Positions 21,021-34,182 are shown, numbered from the stretch's first letter. The stretch: 64,000 nt of DNA from Rhynchosporium graminicola (GCA_900074885.1 FJUW01000034.1:188021-252020); one strand, 5' to 3'. Made by a program: numbers and translations. The notes: a model not told the origin generated them from the letters alone.

Positions 21021-23748
21021 GTAGAAATGAAGGGAGGAGTTATGTTGTGTTGATCTTGAAAGGCGCGGTATGAGAGTCATTGTTGGAGTTTTCGTGGTGG
21101 TTGAAGAATTGGGAAGTGGAAGAAGGAATGGGAGTTCGAGCTGCTATTTACGAGAAGAAAGAATATCTAGTCTTGATCTGATTCGAGTCCTATTACATAT
21201 GCGTAGACTTTGAGATGATTATGATCGTAGATTGTAGAATGTCTTCCGTTCTCTTTTGTGGTCTGAGATGTCTGTCTGGGATGGTATGGGATGGCATGAG
21301 ATGGGATGGGATGGGATGTGATGGGATGTGATGGGGCCCTTTGTCGGAGTTTGAATTGCTTGGCGGAGTATTCGATTCTTTAATATACCCACATGCATAG
21401 AGATGCGTTTCAAAAGTCCAATGCTCGAGAGTTGCTTATTCTGTTGTCTTTTCGGAGGGGTGAGCAATGGAGAAAGGATCGTGTAGAGGCAGGGCCTCGA
21501 GAAGGAAGAGATGATATTCTGATTAGATCAGCGAGACGTTTTTGAGGTGCTGGAAGGCATGGTTCTATTCGAGAAGTTCTTGAATAGAAGGCAAACAAAA
21601 TAAGCCAAGCTCGCTCCTACCCGATGTCAACTTGTGACATATTTGAAGGTGCTTCGATCGATTCTTCGCACTCTGTAAATAAACTCGGTCAGTGATTTTG
21701 AGGCAACAAAATCATAATTGGGTCTTAATTTTGGGGATTTCTGGTCTATTGATGGCTCTCACTGATCGTATCTTCAGGAAGAATGCCTTGAAAGATACGT
21801 ACGGAAAGAACAGAACCTTCCACGACGTCATGGAAGCATCTTCGACCACAAGTATCAGATAAGCTACAGTCAACCCGCTGTCTTCTCATAACTTCAATGG
21901 CCTATGAATCACCGCTAATAGCCAATGAAATGATGGTGGATTCTTCTTCGGCGATGAGAAGAATTGCAATTGGCTACAAACTTCCATTCAATGCCATACT
22001 CCAAGCTTGACTCGGGTGTCACACAGCTCTTCACGTTCTGGGTCTCATACATGAGGCTCATAAGCCGGTCCGGCATGTTCAAGAATTGAATTGTATTGTT
22101 AGTGGATATACTACCTATCTCAAAGTGCTTCGAAGGAAGGCGTCTATAGCGGAGAAAGGACAGGCTGAAGTAGTTGTGACTCATTGGAGGAAGTATTGCA
22201 GTGGTCTGAGACTGGATATAGACCCCCACGCTTCCAAAATTACCAGTCATCCGCAAGAACACATCCTGCCAGCAAGGACAAATGGCCAATATCAAGTGTG
22301 AAATACAAACTTTCAATTTTTTCAGTCGGATAGTACTACGGTTTATAATCGTGGTTGTGTCCTATTAAGTTTGATGGTCTAGCAGCGATTATCTACCGTG
22401 TTCAAGACTTTAAATACAGCATTGATAGCCAGAATACTTCTAGATTAGAGGTCTCTTCTTGTTCGTTGATATGGTATTACTACATCTGGAGCTCTAGATA
22501 TCGTAGCACAGGTAGCACACAAGACAATAAGGTAGTGAGTGTCTCTTGGTAGATTAGGTAGTGCAGGTTATACAGACTATCTCCAACTTTGGCAGTTACT
22601 TTCTCAGGCTGGATGGCAAACTCTCGAGGCAATCTTGTTCAATCTTTGATAGTATGAAAGGTCTTCCTGATCCATTCTTCCGTCGTTTCATTGTAGTGGC
22701 AGCAGAAATCCACAACGATATCATCCACGTCTCTACAGCAGTCATTGTCGTGAATATAATATCTCCTCCCCGGTCAGATTTATGTTTGTTCCGGCACTGG
22801 CAGTACAGTGCTTAAGAGCTGCACTTGAGGAGTATTAGTACTACCTTAACTGTCCCGGAAATAAAGATATTCAAACCTCACAACTCAAGGCACTGGAATC
22901 GAGACTTGAGACTGAAGAGATTGAGAGAAGATATGATCAGTTGACTTACCCATTCGTAAGGCCCACTCATATATACTCTTGATGGCTATGACAATCTCCC
23001 ATTCAGGCCAAAGATCATCCCATTCACCGTACTTCTTTCTGTCATCTTGGTCAGGAGGCGGTACATAGACGGACCAGACCACACCTCTCAGCCAAATTCA
23101 GTCTCAAGCTCTCATCAAAAATCTCGTAGGACCTTTAAGCTTTCTTGAGTATCACATCGAAGATAACATGCAAGTACGCGCACGTGAAACTGGGTGGCAG
23201 TTCTTATGGGGAATCGAGGGGAAAGAGAGGACTCGACTTCCAATAGAGAGACTAGTATGGTGAGCATATGGACGTTGTGTTACGTCATTGTGTGCACTCT
23301 GGCGGATGGATCTTAGCGGTGGTTTGAATCTATTGTCGTCAATTGTGAGGAGTGGGTTTGCTTCGTATGACTGACTACCTACGACTGGGGCATTTTTGAA
23401 GCGAGGGATTGCTTGTTTTTGTATTTTCAATAGCTTCTTTGGATCTTTATGGTGGACAATTGTATTTGGTTGTGGTGTAACATCCGATTTGCCTAGGGGT
23501 TCCACAACGACCAAGCAAGCAACCGAGGAAGAATAGATTCGTGCCTTTAATCAAAAATTAAAAACAAGCACAGAAAATGTAGTAAAATTAGCATTATAAT
23601 CATCATATCCTCGTCAATCACCTCCAAAACATCATCAACCATCTATAAACCAATATCATAGACAAATTACCACCCATTCCGTCTGAATCAAAATCTCATC
23701 AGATCCTCTCCCAATTTCTCATCGCCCATATCCATCATCCACCCAAGG
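21021..23748. other. 2.7-kb gene-poor region with relic-like coding fragments
   Basis: No full gene is recognisable. A GGATG array lies at 21278-21335. On the minus strand between about 22600 and 23514 there are several open stretches with coding-like composition and a plausible intron (for example 22885-23082, containing VYVPPPDQDDRKKYGEWDDL, ending at a GGTAAGTC donor). None can be joined to a complete protein. They may be remains of a decayed gene, or an unrecognised lineage-specific gene. Confidence 0.4.
21278..21335. repeat. GGATG/GTGATG pentamer-based repeat
   Basis: Imperfect GGATG array downstream of the WAPL gene. Confidence 0.85.
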
Positions 23749-26700
23749 CTACATTCCAGGACCCCTATCCAAAACTCTCACATACGGACTCGGGAACAGC
23801 CCTCTCTTGCCCATAAATGTCCCATGAAACCAATCATCATTAACGTTCCTACACTCCCTAATCTCCGCCCCTTTCGGAAACATCAACTCATCATCCGCAC
23901 CCTCAGCAGGATACCAACTCCACTCTGCCGCACAAATCATGCCTACTCCTCCATCAGGCGGGAAATTCGCATCCAGGGCTGGTAGGTCGGGAAATGTACC
24001 TGGCATTGGGGGGCTTTTCATCACGTCTATGGTTACGAGCTTGAAATGTGTGTCATCGTCCTTGGTGTGTGTTCCGTCGCCCCAACTCCATTTCTGGAGA
24101 TCGGTAGCTGCTAGCGAAGGGTTGGATATATCTTTTCTTGGAAAAGTCTGTTCGTTCAAGCCGCTCCCTCCAACGAGTCCTTGCACGATGACTCGTCGCT
24201 GCCCGCCGCGGACATCCTCAAACCCAACGACGACCATACGATGACCCTGCAAACAGCGCCGCCAACCGTTATGGCCATTCTCTGCACTGATACGTCTTGA
24301 GGTAATGACGAGTTTTGAGTAGCAAGTCGTGCAGATATCGTAATCGCCAGGGAATGTACCAGGGACACGACTGACACACGAGAAGCAGTGGTAGCGAGAT
24401 TGAGAGGGCTGGATTGGGTAGCGGCAGATATCGCATTTGGTAGAGAACGTGAGAGGTTTAAAATTCCCTAGGTCCATGACGCCCGGCCCGGTCAAGATGG
24501 AAGCTGAGACGGGTGTCTGCTGATCGTGTGTTGGTGACATGGGAGAGATATTTGATTCGGCTGGCTTGTAGGTTAAGGGAAGTAAGGGGTGGGTACATGA
24601 TTTCCCCTGGTTGACGCAGAGATTACAAAATCCCCAGTCGCCTTCGTTGCAAATACCGCAGAGCCAGTAGCACTCGTTTGCCCATGCTAGACAGTTTGCG
24701 CAGAAGCTTCCACTTTGTAGTCGCTTAAGCGGATCCTCGTTCGTAAGGGTCTTTCGTCCTTGTGCTCCGCCTGGTGTTGAGCGCGGTGGAAGGTATCGGC
24801 TTGCTATGAGCATGTGTGGTCTTTCAATCTGTTCTCCTGACTGTGATTTAATTTGCCATTTGTCCCATGCTGATTGCCCAAATCCGAACCAGTGCAGACA
24901 GCCAAGAGCTGAGCGGTAGCAGGATAAGCAGATGTTATAATCGCCGTTGCGACATATACCACAGTTGTAGTGAAGATCGTACTCGATATGGGTTGTTGCA
25001 CATCTGGCACACGTCAGAGATGGTTCGGGGTATAATTGTGATCGAGTTCTAGAGCCAGCTGAAGATGACGAGTTTGGTCGAGAACCACTTTGCAAAGCAT
25101 TTGACTTGTCTGATAAAGACATCTTCGTACCGGGATCTCGTGGAGATAGTGGTGCTGGCATCAAGCTCATATCTAGGGAATCTACAAGTGCAACTGAAGA
25201 AGCGGAGGCGGGAACTATTATGTTACTTGGAGGAGCTTGAGTTCTTCTTTCACTTGGTAATGAGTTCTCGGACCTTGGGCTTGAGCGAAGTCCTGGGCTA
25301 GAATTTTGCGTTGTTTGCGATGCTGGCAAATTCTGACTTGGCACGGGTAGCTCAGCGATTTGTTGGACTGATGGATGTGTACTACTTCGCGACGCGTTCG
25401 ATACCAGAGGCCGTGAAGCTGGCAAATGGACAGACTGTGGCCTGGTATCTGCCAGCTGTGGTCTAGAAGTGAGGTCTGTTTGTGACCTGGCTGCAGGTCT
25501 AACTTCGGACTCAACTACAGGAACAGGTGCAGTGGTCGTTCTCCGACTGCTACTGCTTCCTGTTCGCCGTCGTCTGTGTCTTCCTTCATCGCTAGATTGC
25601 ACTTCGAGATGTGCCGCCTGTGCAGCACTCATAGACCGAGGCGGGCGACCTGTCTGCTCAGCGGTTACCGCACTCGCTGATCTTGAATGAAGCCCTCGTC
25701 TGGTCGAGCTACTTCGTGGTCTATCATCTCCAGAAGTCTCCCGAGAATCAGGAACGGACCTTGCCTCCGGCCTTTGACTTCTGGTACTTGTAGCACTCCT
25801 CCTCGCCGGTTCTAGTCTCGTCCTCTCACTCTGTCTCCTTCTGAATGCCTCTGCTATCCTTTCGCTTATCTGGTCTTCCTGGCTGACATCGATGTTCTCC
25901 AAGTCTATGCCATCAAGTAAACCCTCCTCCCGGATCTGACGTAGAATCTCCTCTTCCATTTCGCGAGAGTCCACGTCAGAAGAACTGATGAGTGATCGCA
26001 AGGAGGACTGATGCTCGATTTGTCGGGCAGCCGACCGTCTTTCGCGACTTCTTCGTCTCCTCCGCTCTTCTGTGGACTCTGCTCCAGTCTCTGTCCGTCT
26101 ACGATCAGTCTCATCCTCCCTCCTCCGCCTTCGCTCTCTATCCCTCTCCCTATCCCCTGTACTCCTTCCGCCATCCCTACTCGCATCTCTACTTGAAGGC
26201 GCTCTCTGTCTCCTCCCATCCTCTCTCCTCCTCCGTTCTCTCCTTGCAGCCTCATTCTCCACACCCACCTCCACCAGACTCAAATTCCGCACCTCATCCA
26301 TCAACCTGCGATCCGCATCCTCAATTCTCCTCTCTCTCAACGACATCTCCCTAGCCTCCACTTTCTGCAGTACATTATCCCCAGCTGTATATTTGGCCTT
26401 CAAAGCCTCCTTCTCCTCAGCCGTCTTGCCTTTCTCCGGATTCGCAGCCAAGAACATCTCGAGCAGCGTCGTAACAGTAGCATTGTGCCGCGTATCCCTC
26501 ACCGGTGCACGGCATGACGGGCAAGTATACGGCGTCGTTCCTGGAGGGAGGGAGTTGGGCGCGTTGCGCGAGGAGGTGAGCTGAAATTGGAACCACTCTT
26601 TCAAGCAGGAGCCGCAAAATGTATGGAGGCAGTCGAGAAGCGTGAGCGGCTGGTAGAGCACTTCTGCGCATATCTACAGAATACACAGTATCAGCAGGTG

Positions 26701-26893
26701 TTTAGTATTACTATCGTGATTGCCAAACAACACGAGACTGAATCTTCGTGGTCGTGCAACGCAGCGTATCCCCGTCGAAGGATGCGCTGAGTTGGGTGTC
26801 TTGCGCCTGGCGCATCCAAAGTATGGGGGGCTGATCACTTACAGAACAGGTCAGCTCTTGCTCCAGGTCAAGCCCACGGTTTGACAACTCCAT
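23749..26893 (-). CDS. RING finger protein with ZZ-like zinc clusters and C-terminal SH3
   Basis: Two exons, 26843-26893 and 23749-26673, give 991 residues. A RING finger starts at the splice junction: CSIC, then CLHTFCGSCLKEW and a late CPSC pair (about residues 16-75), which suggests E3 ubiquitin ligase activity. Then follows a long Arg/Glu- and Ser-rich region (about 130-560), probably disordered. Three cysteine clusters of ZZ-like type follow, near 571-605 (CARC...CGIC...CLSC), 671-708 (CANC...CGIC...CNLC) and 761-800 (CDIC...CFSC...CTTC). The last 60 residues resemble an SH3 domain (AAEWSWYPAEGADDELMF, NDDWFHGTFMGKRGLFPSPY). The first intron is needed to supply the first two zinc ligands. 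Partners and substrates are unknown. Confidence 0.82.
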
Positions 26894-27976
26894 CTCTGCG
26901 TGTCTCTTTAAAACTTCACGACGGAGGACGTATTGTCATTCAGGGTGTGGGGTTGTAGAAGTCAGTTCATGGTCGCGCAGACACAGTTCACCAGTTAACT
27001 ACTGCGTGTGGCGCTGACCACAATGTCCTGCAGGAGAACGCTGTAGAACTGCCCGCTGACGAAGTATAGAATCTTCACGGAAAAGTATGACGGGAGGGGC
27101 GAATTAATTCATGATTCTAATGTTAAGCATATAACTAATAATTGCTTTTCAAATCAGATCGACCTGGGAATGGTGAGAGCTGGGCAATTCTTGCCAAGAA
27201 GAGCAAGTCTTGGAGAATAAGTTACATATATGAGGCCAAGTTCAGCTCCTCGTATTCCTTAGAAAGTATAAGTATCTCGGAGGTACGCGAAGCCTCGTAT
27301 TCTTGTTCCCTTGCTATACACCCGTTTAGGACATTCTGTCCTCGATTCTTAATAGATTGCTGGGGATACTGCGAACCTCTACTTGGTCTTTCAAAATGTC
27401 AACAACACATATTTTCTCGGCTAAGTGCCAATATGGAGGAGGTAGCGAAGCCTCTTTCACAATTACCATGACTGACTACTATTCCACGACAAGCACACTA
27501 GGAGCAGGAAGTTTCATTCCAGCTCGTCGGACAAGATTGATTCGCCGTTCCTCTACTTGTTCCAATCGGAGGCTTTGTCCAAGCAGAGGACCTTGAAGTA
27601 TCGCTCATTGTTGACGAGCTGCTGACGTACACACACCCGTAGCTTTTACTGACGATGTCAGAGCTTCAGACGACGTCAAAACCCGCCAATTGTATGAGGA
27701 TCTTATTAGTGAGCTTGAATATCCAGTACAATGAACATCCATTAGGAGGACTTGTTCCTGGACCGGTTCCGCCATAATCTGCTGTTCTTTCACAATAGCC
27801 AACTCGGTAAGAACTTCAAACCACCAAGTAAGCGACGCGTGGTGACACACAAACACTTTGATCTCAAGGACATCCAGAAGGACTTGATTCTATTCGAATG
27901 TATAGCTCTGTAACCCAATTCGCCAGCTCCTGTGCTATGTAGCTAGCTTCACCTGGTTGAGGCATGTCTAGAGCAA
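26894..27976. other. Intergenic, no gene seen
   Basis: The left end is the upstream region of the RING gene. The rest has short, motif-free frames. A short plus-strand stretch near 27645-27730, ending RQLYEDLISELEYPVQ before a stop, has coding-like composition but no context. Confidence 0.4.
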
Positions 27977-28290
27977 TCATAGTGGACCTCTGATTCCCTT
28001 CTTAGCAAAGAATTTCTCTACCTCGAGATCAAACCACTTCTTCTGCTCCAAGAGAAAATCATGATCGCCCTCGACCTTCAGCTTGACTTCCTTGAGATCT
28101 GGCATTGTACTATGCATATATGGAGGTGGAGCGCATCCGTCGGTGGCAGCGACCATCAGGGAGGGTGTAGTAATGATCTGAGCATCTCCAACGATATCTG
28201 CATGCCGGATTGTTCGCGTGTGAAATCAAGCAAGCACAAGAATGAGCAGTGCTGATGACCCTCTTCAATTTCTGAATCATGTTCGTTTAC
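27977..28290 (-). pseudogene. Remnant of an alpha/beta hydrolase C-terminus
   Basis: A minus-strand frame ending at the TGA of 27977-27979 reads ITTPSLMVAATDGCAPPPYM, then MPDLKEVKLKVEGDHDFLLE and a Lys/Phe-rich helix. This matches the cap-to-C-terminus segment of epoxide-hydrolase-like alpha/beta hydrolases, where the catalytic acid loop and then the last His (here in GDHD) are expected. Nothing upstream on the same strand gives the nucleophile elbow or oxyanion hole in frame, and stops interrupt every frame between 28300 and 28700. It therefore looks like the last exon of a decayed gene. An unrecognised multi-exon gene cannot be excluded. Confidence 0.4.
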
Positions 28291-31200
28291 AAGGCATCCA
28301 TGTTAATTGGACGGTCTCCCGTTTACAAAGTCATTGGCGAAGAACTCTTGTCTATCCTGGCACAGGCTGGCAGTATCCGAGTATTAGCTGGATAGAATGA
28401 TGACCGCTGTTCCAAGGTGGAAAACATATGACTTCTCCAAATTTTGGATGCATTTTTTCCCCCTAATGGCTGTCCGAAGCAAGCCCTCCCGGCAACTTTC
28501 CTTCTGCGGCGAAGTGGTTCTACCCGGCGATTCACATCAGCACAATACATCAGCACCTCGTTTAGAAAAATCACTCACTACCCAGTGGGTCTTCTCCCAC
28601 AAAGAAACCATCATGGAACGAATCGAGCCGTTTCTAGACTACTATCAACTTTCCACTTCTTACCAGAATGGCTAATATCGATTATTACGTGCCTAAGCAA
28701 GAGCTTCGGCGAATCAATGGAGCATTCAACTTCGCAGCAAAGCTAAACGAAGCTTACAGTATCCAGATCAGTCTCAGGAATAAGATGGGAATCACAAGGA
28801 GTGTGCCGTGATATCTTGCGACATTCAGAAGAGTAGATAAGAGCTTCCCCCAACACGTACGTATCCAAATCAAGCAGCGCCAAAAGAAAGGAGCGGGTTT
28901 GTTATCATAATTCAACTCCTTCCGCCTTCGCTCAAAAAGCATAGTCTACTATCACGGATATTAGCCAGTACAAATCGCTCACAGGTGGATCTCCCTCGAC
29001 TAGTTACCTCGAAGCTTCACAAGTGATTATAGTATGTATAGGTTATCACCTCTGAAGTCTTCGGCCACTGCCGCTACATTAGTCTGGACATCCGACCAGA
29101 TAAGTTGAAGATCCTAAGAGGCTTGCTTATTCCGTATCAATGCAAAAATCAAGCTAGACGAGATATTGATCAGTTTTTAAGCTTCTCCAAAAATCTCATT
29201 CACTTCACCTGGCTAGAGACAATCAACTCGAATAATACTTGCGCCTCGTCGTCTCTCACTAATTTGGAACAGCCTAATAGAAAGAAATCGCCGATGAAGT
29301 ACAAAAGCCTTTCCGAGTCCCTTATATGTTTCTTTATCTTCTAGTCTCGTTATCAACATCGATTTTTCTAACGATCATATACTAATGAGAAAAAAGTGCC
29401 TTTGATTTGCTAGCTTTTTGTTCAAGGAACTTTCAATGATCTTCGCCCTACTGCTTTTCGAACTCGAAGTCATGCTCTGATACTATATCCACAATTAGCA
29501 ATTGAGAAGAAAGCTAAATGTGAGTTTATCTGCTTATATATCAATGTGGAAGTGATTACTCCGTGATATCGTCAAGTGCACTAGTCAAAGTCTCGGGCTG
29601 AAGTACAGAACACACACGAGAATCGCAGGCTTTTATCCTAGTGGTAAAAGGTAGGCCATTCGTGAAGCTATAGCTATTCCCCTATTTTACTTGCCTACAT
29701 TGTACCAGCTCCCTGAGAGGTTGGATATGGCAATCTTCACATATTCAATAGCAAAAATTTCAGTCATGGATTTCGCGTCGATGGGAATCGCATGTCCAGC
29801 ATATTTGTAGAGTTTGCTTGTCCTTACATGGCCTAGGATGTCTGGAACAACACATCCCAAGCCTAACCCTTCGAAATGGGCGACTGGGTGTCGCTAGATC
29901 TTGGATATGTATGAAGCTCCGTGGATGAAGAGGATTATTGGCTCAGACTTTCACAGTTCTTCTTAGAGATTGACATCTTGACAGCTGCGAGTCTGCGACT
30001 CGAAATCTGGAGGATGGCGAGACGGGGAGTAGGATTTAAAATTGATCTGATCAACGAACATTCAAGACGAGGTTGTATATATACATATGTGTACACGTAT
30101 CAGGAATGAATCGTGTTATTGTTATATGACAGTATTAGATGAATTGAAATGACATGTTGATAGCTAACCACGTAATTACGTTCAAGTCTCGATATGATAT
30201 ACTAATTCATATTCCGAACATCTCCATGCTCCCGCTCTCAATACCTGTCGATAAAATGACCCCGCCTAATACTTATATTCTGGGGTGGATACCCTCAGCA
30301 AAATTAGCAGCTAGCTCAATATCCCGTGTATCTAGCATACGATCTGAATGTACGATACATAGTTTGCTACGCCTACGACTCTAATCGGAATTTAGATGAT
30401 TAGGAACCTGAACTTCCGAAGCCCATATCATATTTACCATTATCGTGTTAGGCAAGTGGATTTGCCCAGAGGTTGACAGGCGTCTATAGTGCTAGTTGCA
30501 GACGCTGCATGTCTGGAAAAAGAGGTTGTTTCCAGCGGAGGAAGCTGGTAAGTTTACCCCGCTACCTCATTGCCGAGCAGTATCGATTTTGTCGTCTCGC
30601 TTCATCATTGTGGTTTTGTTGACTGAGAAGTATTTTGAGCGAAACGAGCCTTTCACACCGATCCCATCCATAACGAGTCCCGTGTTACCCTGAACCATGA
30701 ACAGGATACAAATCTATCGACTTGAAGCATGTGCAATTACAGTGAAATGCAAGAACTTGTAAATTCTGCTTGTGTCCTGGAGCTACACAGGGCTGACAGG
30801 ATAAGGTATGTTTAGGCTCACTGCTGCTTCCTTTCTGCCCACGTGTTCTGGAGTGGCAGAACCGGGCGGTGAGCTTGAAATTATCCGTCCCATGTACCTC
30901 CGTAGGTGTATTCGTAGCGCGTTCGATAAGGCCACTTCCAAACTCCAAAGATGAACAATTTGCACAAACTGAAATGCAATTAAGCTGTACGGAGGTATAC
31001 TCTATACCCAATGTATGATAAATGGGATTCTCGCTGCACCTTCACCTCAGCTCGTCGCAAAGCCTACCGATAATCGATAATCTCTTCATGTACGAATCAC
31101 ACCGATACTCACTCATTCCATGACCAGGTTAAAAAGCATGTCGCTCGCTGCACTCAAATTACTTATTTTATACTCATACTCAAATCCATGAGGAGCAATG

Positions 31201-32568
31201 AAATGACCCAATTATACCGGCCAACAACTGCCATCGATGCACGATCCTCCACGAGTTCACGTACGTGCTTTTTCAGGGCTGATGCGGCCGGCCAGATTTG
31301 TTTGTTTTGGTGACTTGATCATGAAACAATGGACCCAAGCCAGGATGAGCGTTCAGATCTTATCTTACACCGCACGGACTGACTGACTGCAGTACTGTAC
31401 AGTACTGTACTGTAGTACAGTACAGTAAGATTTGACGCTGACGAGGCTTTCTCCACAGACCCCGTCCCCGTCTCAAACCCTCCATCCAACCTGGACCGAA
31501 CTCTCCTGACGGAAACTCCATAATTGGATGCATATAGCCAATCAGGAAAGTTACCAGAAGCCTTCATTTCTAAAAGGACCGAAGCGCTTCTCTTCTCCGA
31601 GGATCGTGGACGAAATGGGCTGAAGCCTGCCAGCCAGGTCCTTGGGCTTGGGCTGGGGCACGCACGATTCGCTGATCGACAGTTGTCAGTAGCTGCTGGA
31701 GATTGACGAATCAAACACGTTACTTACTTACTCTGCGATCTAGTAATCCGATGTGTGTTCCAGACGGGCCCCTTTCCCAACCCGGAACGACTTTACACAA
31801 CTTGGTTGCAAACCATGTCGGAAATGGCATTGAACACAAATTCCACTGATGACTGTGGGGGTAGGATCGATAAGAGCCGTAAGCCATTTCCACGTCGGAT
31901 CAACGTCCTGTGCCTCCCATGCAGGCACCGGAGAGGCGCATACATACATGCCTTTATGGGGAGCGCAGCAAGTGCTCTCGCGATTACCGTAATTCGCACC
32001 TCTCAATGAAAGCTCAAAGCGACCTGACTCGGCTCCACTTCTCAAACTTTCGCAGTCTTTTGCTACTCGTACGGAAGACCTACCTTCATCCCATCCGTTA
32101 CTAAGTATATCTATCTGCTCCTCATTGGCACTGCTACCTGGGTCTTTGCTTCAAGAAGTCGCTAGTGCTCCCTGTGCAGTTGCAGCTTTCTTTGCCTCGC
32201 GTTTCCCTTCTCCATCTCAGTATCCACGCGTATGCTCTAATCTGCATTTTTATCAAATCGAATGCTTTAATTACTCCTTGTTTGTACTGCTTTACTCGAT
32301 TGCTCTTGGCTTGAGATTCAAATATCCATACCGCTTTTGTTCTACCGATTACTGTTTCTTCCTGGGAAATTAATCCAGATACTGGAAGTTCAACTTCGGG
32401 ACCGACAGTTCGACATCGAAATTCCGGAATCGCTGCGCAGGATTTGAATCCCTTCGGATCGTACCTCGACCTATCATCAAGTTGCTACGATAAAGCGAAT
32501 CGTTGATGTTCTAATTCACCTGCCATTTCACACAGCTTCGTGCCTTCGCACCTAGCTTCTCTATCCAG
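28291..32568. other. 4.3-kb AT-rich gene-poor region
   Basis: No supported gene. Short frames occur on both strands without motifs; one 28672-28811 plus frame (MANIDYYVPKQELRRINGA...) has coding-like composition but no context. A strong palindrome lies at 31391-31427. Composition and frequent stops suggest decayed DNA. Confidence 0.45.
31391..31427. repeat. Perfect 12-bp inverted repeat in an AGTACTGTAC-rich tract
   Basis: The arms at 31403-31414 (TACTGTACTGTA) and 31416-31427 (TACAGTACAGTA) are exact reverse complements with one base between. They are preceded by another AGTACTGTAC unit. It could form a cruciform or be a dimeric protein-binding site. Confidence 0.9.
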
Positions 32569-33886
32569 ATGGGTGCCGTTGATTTCGGAAGGATGTCGAA
32601 CAGTCTGGTAGCGCCATTACGGACGGGTCTGATCATAAGCGTCGTAGTGTTTTGTTTAATTTGGTCATTGCTTTCTCTAGATTTACATGTTACTTCGATC
32701 AAGGTACGTCACTTGTCAGCGTCAGATCGCGATGAGTCTGTCTTGCTCACAAGCTGTAGATATTTCACGGTGGAGATCAAAAAATCAACTCAAAGCCCCA
32801 GAATAATGCGACTACTGAACACACTGCATCAGTTCAAGAAACGTCATCTCCGGCGAAGAACACAACGGTAATAGTCACTGTCCCAGCGACTGACGGTCAC
32901 GGAAACTCCACGGGGGGGCATGTTCAATTAGACTTAAGCACGATCTCCAACCGCCCACTAATCCTCTACGCCTACGCCGACTCCAAAGACGGCTCCGCAC
33001 TCGCAAACTTCAAATTCTTCATCGCCCACGGCCTCCACGCTGCAGCAGATTTCATCATCATCCTCAATGGCGAAACATCAGCCGCTGCTCTCATTCCCAC
33101 CAAAGATAACATCCGTGTCGTCCACAGGCCAAACACCTGTTATGATATGGGTGCTTTCTCGGAAGTGTTACAGAAAGATGGGCTGTATAAGAGGTACAAG
33201 AGGTTTATTACGATGAATGCTAGTATAAGGGGTCCGTTTATGCCGTACTGGAGTGAGGGATGCTGGTCAGATATGTTTTTAAACTTGGTTACCGATGAGG
33301 TTAAGGTATGTGCATCCGCAATCTCAAAAAGAAAAAAGGAAAAAGGAGCTAACAACCGAAACAGCTCGTAGGAATGACAGCCAACTGCTGGCCAACCTTT
33401 CATATTCAATCCATGATCTGGGCCACCGACCTAATCGGCATCACCACGCTCCTCTTCCCCCCCAAAAAGGCCCTCGACTACCTCTCCACCCACCCCATTA
33501 CGCTCCCCGCTCCAGCTCCTCCCCCGAAAAACGCCACACACGCTCCGCCTCCCCCTCCCACCATCTTCGGCATCAACAGCTGTTTCTCGACCTGGCATTC
33601 GGCCGTCCGCGCCGAAGTCTCCTCCACCTCGCTCATCCTCGCCTCGGGCTATAAAGTTGACGCCTTGATGCTCGCTTATCAAGGTCTTCCGCGATACAAG
33701 GAAAATCTGACGTGTAAGGAGAATCAGGATTTGCTGTTTAGCGGCAATTATTTTGGTATCGATGTCCATCCGTTCGAGACGGTCTTCATGAAGGCGAATA
33801 GGGATGTGGCGCCCAAGGTGTTGGAAAGGTACAGTGAGTGGATGGAGGCTAAGAAATATAGTAGTTATGATGTGTGCAAAGCGTGA
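32569..33886 (+). CDS. Type II membrane protein, RgpF/glycosyltransferase-like
   Basis: Three exons, 32569-32703, 32760-33305 and 33365-33886, all joined in phase 0, give 400 residues. A single hydrophobic anchor near residues 19-39 (TGLIISVVVFCLIWSLLSLD) is followed by a Ser/Thr/Asn-rich stem and a lumenal domain, the layout of Golgi glycosyltransferases. The domain has PLILYAYADSKDG, RPNTCYDMGAFSEVL, KRFITMNASIRGPFMPYW and VGMTANCWPTFHIQSMIWAT. The third and fourth segments resemble the rhamnan-synthesis RgpF type of family, in which NxxxRGP(F) and HxQS patterns recur. The acceptor, donor sugar and even enzymatic activity are not shown. A Pro-rich insertion (about residues 275-300) looks lineage-specific. 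Confidence 0.62.
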
Positions 33887-34182
33887 GAATCTAAGGAAGG
33901 AAGATTTTGGTTATACGGAGCATTTTGGGAGCGAGGCGTTGGAATTGGATATGAGCGTGGGTGTGGTAATAAATACCATGTTTAGAGTGTTGTACGCTAG
34001 ACTTGTTCAATATGTAAATATTTCTCTTTGTATATTATGACACTGATGAAAATAGACTGCCTGCTTCCTAGTCATCAGGCTATTGTTTAGTTTCACTGCA
34101 GAAAACTCGCTTAGAATGTAAATAGTGAGTTGTTGTGCGACCACAGGGTATCAATTATCTACTTCCATAGTTCGTGTCTCTC
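33887..34182. other. Convergent 3' region
   Basis: Short convergent 3' region between the membrane protein and RPF1; presumed untranslated ends only. Confidence 0.5.

Noticed and set aside
33431..33769. 112-residue minus-strand frame inside the membrane protein gene
   Set aside because: Shadow of the plus-strand exon, which has supported splice sites and domain motifs.
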